From Rhodothermia bacterium (GTDB lineage Bacteria; Bacteroidota; Rhodothermia; Rhodothermales; JAAAOL01): a stretch of DNA of 64,000 bases. The stretch covers positions 1 to 64,000 of the forward strand of contig JAUIDY010000008.1 in assembly GCA_030428385.1 (NCBI GenBank). Direction: 5' to 3'. The notes below the pieces were generated by a model. It saw only the letters and a program-made list of their open reading frames with translations, had not been told where the DNA came from and ran no database searches. This document shows positions 46,662 to 54,493 of this stretch, one piece after another. Numbering within the stretch: position 1 is the stretch's first letter; each line of letters begins with the position of its first letter. The position numbers were made by a program, and so were the translations under genes.

Positions 46662-48797
46662 TTAGCGGCTCCCCCCATCACCTGTCGGCAGCGCCATCAC
46701 GTTTTCCACGCCGAGTGCCCGGGCGAGGAACGACCATTTGTCGGCTTGCTCCTCGATGACTTTACTGGTGGGCTTGCCCGCACCGTGTCCGGCCTTTGTC
46801 TCGATGCGGATGAGTACCGGTGCCTCGCCGCCTTGGGCGGCTTGCATCGCGGCGGCAAACTTAAAGGAATGGCTCGGCACCACGCGGTCGTCGTGGTCGC
46901 TGGTGGTGATGAGGGTTGCGGGGTATTCGGTCCCCGGCTTCAGGTTGTGCAACGGCGAGTAAGCATACAGAAACGGAAACTGGTCGGGGTCTTCTGCCGA
47001 ACCGTATTCGGGCACCCACGCCCAGCCGATGGTGAATTGGTGGTAGCGAAGCATATCGAGCACCCCCACTGCGGGCACCGCCGCGCCGAACAATTCCGGG
47101 CGCTGCGTCAGGGCCGCCCCAACGAGCAGGCCACCGTTCGAGCCGCCACCAATGGACAGCCGCTCGGGCGACGTGTAGCCTTCCGCGATCAGGTATTCTG
47201 CCGCCGCAATGAAGTCGTCGAACACGTTCTGTTTCTGGTCGAGCATCCCAGCCTGATGCCATTCCTCGCCGTATTCACCGCCGCCGCGCAAGTTGGGCAC
47301 AGCATATACGCCGCCCATCTCCATCCACACGAGGTTGCTGAGCGAAAACGACGGCGTCAGGCTGATGTTAAAGCCGCCGTAGCCGTACAGGTAGGTCGGG
47401 TTGGTGCCATCGAGGTCCAGCCCGCGTTTGTGGATGATAAACATCGGAACGCGGGTGCCATCTTTGCTTTCGTAGAACACCTGCTTCGCCTCAAACGCAT
47501 CAGGATCGAACGCAACCTCTGGCGCACGGAAGACCATGCTGGCACCTGTGGTGAAATCGTAGCGGTAAATGGTGGTGGGATAGGTGAATGAGGTGAAGGT
47601 GTAGAACATTTCTGCCTCGTCGCGCTGCCCACTCAAGCCGCCCACACTGCCCGGTGCAGGAAGCGCAATCGTGTTGACCAGCGTGCCGTCCATCGTGTGC
47701 ACCGTGAGCCGCCCCTTTACGTCTTCAAGGGCGCGAACGACGAAGTGTTCATTTACGATGCTCACGCTTTGTAGCACCGCCTCACTTTCGGGAATCAGGA
47801 CGTCCTTTGCTCCCGTTTCGGTGTTCCAGGCGATGAGTTGACTGTTTGAGGCTTCGTGGTCCGTCTGGAAGAAAAAAGTAGCGTCCGTGTTGCCGACAAA
47901 CGTGTAGCCCGCCTCAAATGCATCCACGAGCCGCACGATGTCGCTGTCTTCATCCTGTAGGTCTTTGTAGTAGACCATGTTGCGGCGGTCGGTGCCTTTC
48001 CAAACTGTAAGAATCAGGTAGCGTCCGTCATCGGTGACCTGTGGGAAAAAGCCCAGTTCGGGGTCGGATGCATCTTCATAGACGAGTTGATCCTCGTCCT
48101 GCGACGTACCGAGGTGGTGAAAATAGAGTTGCTGCCCCAGGTTGACGCCTTCCATTGCGGTGCCTTCCTCCGGAGCGGCGTAGCGCCCGTAGAAGAAGCC
48201 ACTGCCATCTTTCATCCAGGCCGCCCCGCTGAACTTGATCCACTCCAACTCGTCCGCCATCGTCTCGCCCGTCGCCACGTCGAGTAGCTTAAACGTGCGC
48301 CAGTCGGAGCCGCTTTCGCTGAGGCTGTAGACTGCCCGCTCGCCGTCGTCGCTTACATAAAAACCCGACAGCGCCACCGTGCCGTCCTCGCTTAAGGTGT
48401 TGGGGTCGAGGAGCACCTCGGGTTCGGCGTCGAGCGCGGATTGCACATACAGCACCGATTGATTCTGTAGGCCGTCGTTTTTGTAGAAGAAATAGCGCTC
48501 GCCCTGCTTAAACGGGGCGCTGTAGCGGGTGTAGTCCCACAGTTCCGTCAGGCGCTGCTTCACCGCGTCGCGCAGCCCGATGGAAGCCAGGTAGTCGAAC
48601 GTCACCTCGTTTTGCGCGCCTACCCAAGCGGCCGTGGCTTCGCCATCCAAATCTTCGAGCCAGCGGTAGGGATCGACCACGGTGGTGCCGTGGTAATCAT
48701 CGGCAACGTCGGACGTGGCGGATTCGGGGTAAGCAATCTGGGCAATGGCGGCGTTGGTTAGCAACACGCCAAGTGCAAGGCAAACAAGGACTTTCAT
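46662..48797 (-). CDS. Prolyl oligopeptidase (S9A), exported
   Basis: Cuts short peptides after proline, in the periplasm. Start at 48797 (MKVLVCLALGVLLTNAAIAQIAYP) gives 711 residues with signal peptide; an in-frame ATG at 48848 precedes it. The N-terminal YPESATSDVADDYHGTTVVDPYRWLEDLD block, a beta-propeller, and the alpha/beta-hydrolase end are all present, with nucleophile GGGSNGGLL, aspartate in TSDHDDRVVP and histidine in AGHGAGKP. Length and domain order match family members from other Bacteroidota. Confidence 0.95.
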   Translation of the reverse strand: MKVLVCLALGVLLTNAAIAQIAYPESATSDVADDYHGTTVVDPYRWLEDLDGEATAAWVGAQNEVTFDYLASIGLRDAVKQRLTELWDYTRYSAPFKQGERYFFYKNDGLQNQSVLYVQSALDAEPEVLLDPNTLSEDGTVALSGFYVSDDGERAVYSLSESGSDWRTFKLLDVATGETMADELEWIKFSGAAWMKDGSGFFYGRYAAPEEGTAMEGVNLGQQLYFHHLGTSQDEDQLVYEDASDPELGFFPQVTDDGRYLILTVWKGTDRRNMVYYKDLQDEDSDIVRLVDAFEAGYTFVGNTDATFFFQTDHEASNSQLIAWNTETGAKDVLIPESEAVLQSVSIVNEHFVVRALEDVKGRLTVHTMDGTLVNTIALPAPGSVGGLSGQRDEAEMFYTFTSFTYPTTIYRYDFTTGASMVFRAPEVAFDPDAFEAKQVFYESKDGTRVPMFIIHKRGLDLDGTNPTYLYGYGGFNISLTPSFSLSNLVWMEMGGVYAVPNLRGGGEYGEEWHQAGMLDQKQNVFDDFIAAAEYLIAEGYTSPERLSIGGGSNGGLLVGAALTQRPELFGAAVPAVGVLDMLRYHQFTIGWAWVPEYGSAEDPDQFPFLYAYSPLHNLKPGTEYPATLITTSDHDDRVVPSHSFKFAAAMQAAQGGEAPVLIRIETKAGHGAGKPTSKVIEEQADKWSFLARALGVENVMALPTGDGGSR

Positions 48798-48905
48798 CGG
48801 ATGCGTTTGGCAAGATGTGAGGCAAAGAAAGTGCCCCCGAAGATACACATTGCGCTTCGGGGGTGCTACCCAATTCCGACGCTTTGCCTACGGGGCAAAA
48901 TTTCT

Positions 48906-49910
48906 TTAGTCCACCCCAATGCAGGTGATGCTAGCCTCTACGTTTTCTTCTACAACCGTCTCACTTCGAAAAGTACATGCCACAGAAGCCGGATTGGTGG
49001 TACTGGTCCAATCCTCTGAAGTAATGCTAAGAAGAAAAACCGGTGCTCCTGACGGGCCATCACAATCTCCGAACAAAGGAAGGTCATTGGCATCGGCGCA
49101 TGCGGCCTCAACAAACCGAATCCCATTTCCAGGTATGGTATCAGGGACGTCATTTTTATAAAGCTGCGTTTTGGAGACATAGAACCCGCTCGTCGCATCC
49201 ACATCCGATGCCGTTAGCGAGCCGTTCTGCACGTCGGCTCCCGTCACCGTCCCGTTGGCGATATCGTTGCCCGTCAGCGTCCCATCGAGCACATCAATAC
49301 CCGACAACGTATTGTCTTGCACCTCATCGCTGCCCACACAGCCCGTGCAACTTAGCCCACTGGGCTCCAGAGAAAGCACTCCTGTCACCGACACATCACC
49401 CTGAAACGCACCCGCCAGCCCCGATCCGTTGTTCACCGCCCGCAGCGCCGGACTCGTACTGTTGTTGCTCACATCGACCCCGATCCCATTGCCACCTACC
49501 ACCTGAAAACCACCGTGGCTGCTCTGAAGAAACATCCCCACGCTCCCCGGCACGCCGCCTGTCATCGACAGCCACAGCGCACGACCGCCGGTGTTGTTAC
49601 GCAGCGTCATCAGATCGCCACCTCCTGCGGTTTTGGAAAGCGAGAACGCTGCCGGTAGCTGATCCCACGAACCGCTGAACGGAAGCATGAAGCCACCCGC
49701 TGAGGCTTGCCACGTGGCATTGCCAGAGGCGTCGGTGGTGAGCACGTGACCGTTGGTGGCCCCTTGCGGGTTGACAATCAGCGAGCCGTCGGTGTTGACT
49801 TGGAAAAGCGTCGCGCCTGTGCTGTTCTCGACTTCGAGCGCAGGCGTTTGAGCAGTGGCAGCGAGGGTGGGCAAAAGTAGGACAAGGAAGAAGTAGCAGA
49901 CTGATTTCAT
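48906..49910 (-). CDS. Secreted repeat protein, tandem copy 1
   Basis: A 334-residue exported protein with no clear family. Signal peptide (to TAATAQ), then a domain TPALEVENSTGATLFQVNTDGSLIV, a glycine/asparagine-rich middle with phage-tail-like repeats (VTGADVQNGSLTASDVD, LSGIDVLDGTLTGNDI) and a unique C-terminal part with four cysteines. A second copy lies at 49987-50937 and shares almost the same first 70 residues but diverges later. Similar repeats occur in tail-fibre and collagen-like bacterial surface proteins. Its function is not known. Confidence 0.75.
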   Translation of the reverse strand: MKSVCYFFLVLLLPTLAATAQTPALEVENSTGATLFQVNTDGSLIVNPQGATNGHVLTTDASGNATWQASAGGFMLPFSGSWDQLPAAFSLSKTAGGGDLMTLRNNTGGRALWLSMTGGVPGSVGMFLQSSHGGFQVVGGNGIGVDVSNNSTSPALRAVNNGSGLAGAFQGDVSVTGVLSLEPSGLSCTGCVGSDEVQDNTLSGIDVLDGTLTGNDIANGTVTGADVQNGSLTASDVDATSGFYVSKTQLYKNDVPDTIPGNGIRFVEAACADANDLPLFGDCDGPSGAPVFLLSITSEDWTSTTNPASVACTFRSETVVEENVEASITCIGVD

Positions 49911-49986
49911 AACTCTGGGTTGGTTGGAAGCAACGTGTGCGTTTCCTCGAGAGACGCAATCGGCACCCTACAGGGGACAAAACGAA

Positions 49987-50937
49987 TCAATCCACCGCAA
50001 TGCACATGATGTGGACATAAACCGTTGCATCGCCCGTAGGATTATCGTTGCGATAGGTACATTCGTGGGCAGCCGGAGCCGTCGTGTCCATCCAATCGAC
50101 AGGACGCTCGCCCTGCAGGGTGAGGTCGCCTTCCCCCAAGGCCGAGCACCACCCAATGAGGGGCAAGTCGTTGTCATCGTTACAAGACGCCCTCCCAATA
50201 TTAAATCCACCCGAACTCACCGACATTGATTCGGTTACGGAATACAGTTGGGTCTTCGAGACATAGAACCCCGTGGTGTTATCGACATCGCCCGCTGTCA
50301 GCGTGCCATTCTGCACATCGGCGCCCGTCAACGTGCCGTTCTGGATATCTGTCCCCGTCAGCGAGTTGTCTTGCACCTGCCCGCCCTGCACACACGCCGT
50401 ACACACCACATCGCCCGTCACCTCTACATCCCCGTCAAAACGACCGGCCACGCCTGAGCCGTTGTTCACGGCCTGAATTGTTGGGCTGGCGCTGTTGTTA
50501 AGCCCGGAGAACGCCGTCCCATTGCCCGACTGCATCAAGATGCCGTTGTGGGAACTCTGAAACTGTAACGCCACGCTACCGGGCACGCCATTGCTCATCA
50601 CGCCATAGATCAGCCGTGAGCCCACGGTGTTGCGCAAATCCATCGTTTCGCCGCCTGCCGTTTTGGTGATTTTAAAAGCGGGCGAGATCTGATCCCACGT
50701 CCCATCGAAGGGAAGCATGAAGCCACCCGTGGGTGCTTGCCACGTGGCATTGCCAGAGGCGTCGGTGGTGAGCACGTGGCCGTTGGTGGCCCCTTGCGGG
50801 TTAACAATCAGCGAGCCGTCGGTGTTGACCTGGAAAAGCGTCGCGCCTGTGCTGTTCTCGACTTCGAGCGCGGGCGTTTGGGCGCTGGCTGCAAGGATGG
50901 GAAGAAGCAGAGCGAAGAGGAAGCAGCAGCGTTTCAT
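49987..50937 (-). CDS. Secreted repeat protein, tandem copy 2
   Basis: A 316-residue paralog of the gene at 48906. Start at 50937 (MKRCCFLFALLLPILAASAQ); longer upstream frames lack a signal peptide. The TPALEVENSTGATLFQVNTDGSL block is identical in protein and nearly so in DNA to copy 1, while the middle (VVCTACVQGGQVQDNSLTGTDIQ) and C-terminus are more diverged. The 70 or so bases before each start are also related (TGCGTTTCCTC-GA-GACGCA), so promoter and start of gene were copied together. Confidence 0.75.
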   Translation of the reverse strand: MKRCCFLFALLLPILAASAQTPALEVENSTGATLFQVNTDGSLIVNPQGATNGHVLTTDASGNATWQAPTGGFMLPFDGTWDQISPAFKITKTAGGETMDLRNTVGSRLIYGVMSNGVPGSVALQFQSSHNGILMQSGNGTAFSGLNNSASPTIQAVNNGSGVAGRFDGDVEVTGDVVCTACVQGGQVQDNSLTGTDIQNGTLTGADVQNGTLTAGDVDNTTGFYVSKTQLYSVTESMSVSSGGFNIGRASCNDDNDLPLIGWCSALGEGDLTLQGERPVDWMDTTAPAAHECTYRNDNPTGDATVYVHIMCIAVD

Positions 50938-51124
50938 GGCATTGGGGGTAGATGGAAGAAAAGCGTGCGTTTCCTCCGAAGACGCAGTCTGAGCCAAACA
51001 GGGGCCATAAGAGGGGGATAACATCTTCTTTTTGCTCCCCTCCACCGTTACCTTACTCAAAAGAAACGCGGCCCGGTTGGCACAGCGGCGTGCGTGTTTG
51101 TTCTTCCCTTTGCCCGACGGTGCT

Positions 51125-52183
51125 ATGATGCGTTCGACTACGGCTCTGCTCCTCTTCCTCGTTTTCTCCTTCTCGTCCACCAGCTACGCCCAGGATGCGC
51201 AGGTGCAAGGCGCGTACGCCGGCACCGACCCCACCCTCGCCGTCATCGACATTTATTTCTCGGTGTTCGGCATCCCGATGGAAAAATACGAAGACCTCGA
51301 AGGCGGTGACGCCACGCCTTTTACCGAGGTCCCGCCGGGCCTCACCATTGAGGCAGGCATCGCTCCTGCTACCAGTTCTTCTGTCTCCGACGTGTTTGCC
51401 TCGTTTCCCATCGCCTTCGAGGCCGGATCGATAAACGTAGCCGTTGGCGCTGGCCTCCGCGAACCGAGCCAATTTGCACCCAACCCCGACGGGCGCGACA
51501 CCGCACTCAACCTGTTGGTGTTCGACGAAGCCCGCACCGCAGCCACCAGCGCCGACATGGTCGATCTGGCGTTTTTCCACGGCTCCACCGACACTCCCGG
51601 CGTCCGCGTAGCTTTTTCCGGCGAGACATGGGTGGCGCAGGCATTATACGGCGACTTCTCCGGCTACGTCTCCTTCTTCCCCGGTCGCTATCTGTTTGAC
51701 GTGATGGACGCCGCCACTGGCACACTCATCGAAACCTTCGCCGCCGACCTCCCCGAGGCGCTGGCGGGGCAGGCCGCCGTGGTGGGCCTGCTGGGCTTCT
51801 CCGATCCGGCCGCGAACCAGAACGGACCGATGCTGCGCCTCACCGCGCTGTTGGCCAGCGGCGAGGCCGTCGAATTCCCGATCCACGTCCCCACCCACAC
51901 CGAAACCAGCGACCTGCCTGCCGCCGCGCTATTGCTCCCCAACTACCCCAACCCGTTCACCGAAACGACCACCCTTTCCTACACATTGGCGGCCTCCTCA
52001 CCAGTCACCCTCACCGTCGTGAACATGCTGGGGCAGGAGGTCCATACCACGACGCATGGCTTCCAGCCACCCGGCACCTATGCCCTCCCGTTCAATGCGT
52101 CAGTTCTTCCGGCAGGCGTTTACATGTACACGCTGCAAACCGAAACCACGCACCACACGCGGAGGATGGTGGTGTTGCGGTAA
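51125..52183 (+). CDS. DUF4397-domain secreted protein with T9SS-type sorting domain
   Basis: A 352-residue secreted protein. Start at 51125 or the next codon (MMRSTTALLLFLVFSFSSTSYAQ). The main part holds two DUF4397-like sandwiches (DPTLAVIDIYFSVFGIPMEKYEDL and VDLAFFHGSTDTPGVRVAFSGETWVAQALYGDFSGYVSF), and the end is a Por sorting domain (PNYPNPFTETTTLSYTLAA, GVYMYTLQTE). Molecular role unknown. The gene faces the DUF6402 gene; their stops are 13 bases apart. Confidence 0.85.
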   Translation: MMRSTTALLLFLVFSFSSTSYAQDAQVQGAYAGTDPTLAVIDIYFSVFGIPMEKYEDLEGGDATPFTEVPPGLTIEAGIAPATSSSVSDVFASFPIAFEAGSINVAVGAGLREPSQFAPNPDGRDTALNLLVFDEARTAATSADMVDLAFFHGSTDTPGVRVAFSGETWVAQALYGDFSGYVSFFPGRYLFDVMDAATGTLIETFAADLPEALAGQAAVVGLLGFSDPAANQNGPMLRLTALLASGEAVEFPIHVPTHTETSDLPAAALLLPNYPNPFTETTTLSYTLAASSPVTLTVVNMLGQEVHTTTHGFQPPGTYALPFNASVLPAGVYMYTLQTETTHHTRRMVVLR

Positions 52184-52196
52184 CCGTGCGGCTCCC

Positions 52197-53117
52197 TTAT
52201 CGGATGCTGATCCGCAGCGTGATGGGGGTTTGCTTGCTTACTGGGTTTTTGCCCAATGACTTCGTGCTGATGTCAGATAGAATCACGAAGTCTTCGCCCT
52301 TATTCCATTTGTTCTGAAAGGCACGATAGGTCCGGTTGCGAACTTCCCAGAGTCCTTGCACCTTGCGAAAAGCAGGGTCATGTCCTTGGTGGATAGACAC
52401 AATTGACCAGTTTCCCAACGAAGGGAACGGCCCTAATTGTCTGTTAAAATCCCAAGCTCCCAGGTTCTGATCATCGTTGTCACCCTTGCCAAAGTCGAAG
52501 CTGTCCCACAGGCACCAGCCCATGCCCGTGATGGTAAAGTGGTATTCGTTGCCTTTGCGTACCACCATCCCCGACGGAATGACCCATACGTAATACACGC
52601 CCAAGGCCGCATCAACGTCCGTGACGGTCAAAATCGGAACGCTTGTATTGCTTTTTTCGATGCGATAGACCCAATCCTCAATAGAATCGGCGGTTTTTGC
52701 CGGTTTCCCATGCATCTTCTGCTGCAGCTTGTTTAAGTGATCAAACCCTTTTGTGGGAAAGGGTTGGGGTGCATTTTCAGGCAGCGATTTGCCAAGGGCT
52801 TTCTCCGCAATCCGCCGTAATGCTTGCTTGTCAGGCTGATTGGGAATAAAACCGCCTCCCGACCGCAACCCAAGGGTGGCTTTTCCAACGGCGTTCTCTA
52901 CATCTCCTTTCAGGTCGCTTTGCGACAAAGCCCAAGAGGTGCTAATAATCCGGCAATCCAGCGGCAGCTTCTCTGATCCAGGCGTTTGCTTTTTTCGTAC
53001 CTGTCCTTGGAACCACCGCTCTTGCATACGGGCCCCCATCACATAGCCTCTATGGTGCATAATTTTTGGCATCTGTGCCAAGCTGGTCTGCTGCCAGATT
53101 CGTGCGCTGGGTATCAT
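52197..53117 (-). CDS. DUF6402-like protein, candidate secretion-system effector
   Basis: A 306-residue soluble protein with no signal peptide. It matches my memory of the DUF6402 family: LAQMPKIMHHRGYVMGARMQERWF near the start, DWVYRIEKS and then VYYVWVIPSGMVVRKGNEYHFTITGMGWCLWDSFDF in the middle. That family is often encoded near type VI secretion genes. The gene upstream on the same strand (53236-53694) encodes an Hcp-like tube protein, 118 bases away, which fits an effector carried by Hcp. Its activity is unknown. Start ATG 53117 keeps the whole conserved block; ATG 53072 would cut into it. Confidence 0.7.
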   Translation of the reverse strand: MIPSARIWQQTSLAQMPKIMHHRGYVMGARMQERWFQGQVRKKQTPGSEKLPLDCRIISTSWALSQSDLKGDVENAVGKATLGLRSGGGFIPNQPDKQALRRIAEKALGKSLPENAPQPFPTKGFDHLNKLQQKMHGKPAKTADSIEDWVYRIEKSNTSVPILTVTDVDAALGVYYVWVIPSGMVVRKGNEYHFTITGMGWCLWDSFDFGKGDNDDQNLGAWDFNRQLGPFPSLGNWSIVSIHQGHDPAFRKVQGLWEVRNRTYRAFQNKWNKGEDFVILSDISTKSLGKNPVSKQTPITLRISIR

Positions 53118-53235
53118 AACGGGTCTGGTTTACGTAGAGAGCAAAGAAGGGAGCACGAGGCACGAGAACCGCACCTCGGAGAAAGGCTAGGTGTTAAGCG
53201 ACAACCGCCTCCCCGATGGCCCATGTCGCCCACAG

Positions 53236-53694
53236 CTAGGGAGTCGTCCGCTCGGGCAAGACGGTGTAGTCGACCCGAATCTTGCCGAAGTCAATAATCA
53301 CGATAAACTGCCCGCCCCCTCTCTGCGTCACATCGATCACTTTAATATCCTGAAGGGTATAGCGTTGCTTCCTTCCCACCCCCACCATATCAACCATCAG
53401 ACGGGACAGGTGCCCTCCGGAATAGCACAAACGGTGGAATTGGTAAACGGCTGTGCCCGCAGTTAATGCTGAAAGGGTTAACTGTAGATCATCGCTACTA
53501 TCGGTACGCCGCGAACGACCATACGCAGAGGATGGGCGATCAACGGGACCTACCCCGACAAGCGGAAGCCATTTTGCATACGGCCCTTGCTGTGTCTGGG
53601 AAGGCGTGATGGACAGTTCGTCCGAGTAGGCAAAGCAGCGGACCCCACGTCCTTTGGCTGCGCGAAGTTGGTCAGCGATTTGTTTCGGGTGCAT
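53236..53694 (-). CDS. Hcp-like tube protein (type VI secretion-like)
   Basis: A 152-residue soluble protein without signal peptide. Its second half fits the Hcp hexamer fold: LQLTLSALTAGTAVYQFHRLCYSGGHLSRLMVDMV matches the TKxxDxAxxxLxxxxxxGKH block, and QRYTLQDIKVIDVTQRGGGQFIVIIDFGKIRVDYT matches the YxLxDVxIxSVxxSGxGxxxxxxxxLxFxKIxWxYT strands of that family. The first third carries ELSITPSQTQQGPYAKWLPLVG, close to the start of Hcp proteins. No other type VI genes are nearby. Its ATG lies about 15 bases before the divergent frame on the plus strand; the sigma-factor gene starts at 53841. Confidence 0.6.
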   Translation of the reverse strand: MHPKQIADQLRAAKGRGVRCFAYSDELSITPSQTQQGPYAKWLPLVGVGPVDRPSSAYGRSRRTDSSDDLQLTLSALTAGTAVYQFHRLCYSGGHLSRLMVDMVGVGRKQRYTLQDIKVIDVTQRGGGQFIVIIDFGKIRVDYTVLPERTTP

Positions 53695-53840
53695 CGTGCA
53701 ATCCTCCGTTGTGTCTGAGAAAAGAATTTTTCCCGATCCGTACCTCCAAAGCGACAGCCGCAGCCTACATGGCCCATGTCGCCCCGCCGTTGCGCTATAT
53801 TGGTAAAGCGCTGTTCTCCCTCTCTTGTCCTTGTATCCCC

Positions 53841-54422
53841 ATGAATGCCCACGGCGACATCACCCGGCTGTTGCTCCACCTTTCGGAGGGTAATGACACC
53901 GCTTGGGACGACTTGATGGCGGTGGTCTATCACGAGTTGCGCCAGTTGGCCCACCAGCGGCTGCGGTGGGAACGCAAAGGACTGACACTGGGCACCACCG
54001 CGCTTGTGCATGAAGCCTACCTCAAGCTGGTCAACATCGACCGGCTCCAGTGGCAGAACCGGGCGCAGTTTTTCGCCATTGCGGCCCAGGCCATGCGCCG
54101 CATCGTCATCGACTATGCCAAAACGGCCAAGCGCCTCAAGCGGGGCGGGGGGCAACGCCCGCTATCGCTGGATGCCGACGACCTCGGCCCACTGCCTGAC
54201 CTGACCGAAGAAGACGCCGACGACCTGCTGGCTCTCGACGACGCGCTCTACAAACTCGCCACGCTGAACGACCGCCAGCGGCAGGTGGTGGAGTTGCGGT
54301 TTTTTAGCGGACTCACCATCGCCGAGACCGCCGAGGTGATGGGCGTGTCGCTAAACACGGTGAAGCGCGACTGGAACACCGCCCGCGCCTGGCTCAACCG
54401 CGAATTGGGCGGGGGTTTATAA
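53841..54422 (+). CDS. ECF sigma factor (TIGR02999-like group)
   Basis: A 193-residue alternative sigma factor. Start at 53841 (MNAHGDITRLLLHLSEGNDTAWDDLMAVVYHELRQLAHQRL). Region 2 reads LTLGTTALVHEAYLKLVN and WQNRAQFFAIAAQAMRRIVIDYAKTAKRLKRGG, region 4 reads RQRQVVELRFFSGLTIAETAEVMGVSLNTVKRDWNTARAWL, the pattern of the sigma factors paired with Ser/Thr kinases. The kinase gene starts 71 bases later. Probably activates genes when the kinase is active; targets unknown. The open frame extends upstream to 53709 without a likely start. Confidence 0.92.
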   Translation: MNAHGDITRLLLHLSEGNDTAWDDLMAVVYHELRQLAHQRLRWERKGLTLGTTALVHEAYLKLVNIDRLQWQNRAQFFAIAAQAMRRIVIDYAKTAKRLKRGGGQRPLSLDADDLGPLPDLTEEDADDLLALDDALYKLATLNDRQRQVVELRFFSGLTIAETAEVMGVSLNTVKRDWNTARAWLNRELGGGL

Positions 54423-54493
54423 ACGGACCGGTTGACAACGGGCTGTCGCTTTACGTTTGTACCCTTTACCCACCTGCCCACCCCGTATGCGTC

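Noticed and set aside
46530-47591. 353-codon plus-strand frame
   Set aside because: Antisense to the prolyl oligopeptidase, which has a complete catalytic triad.
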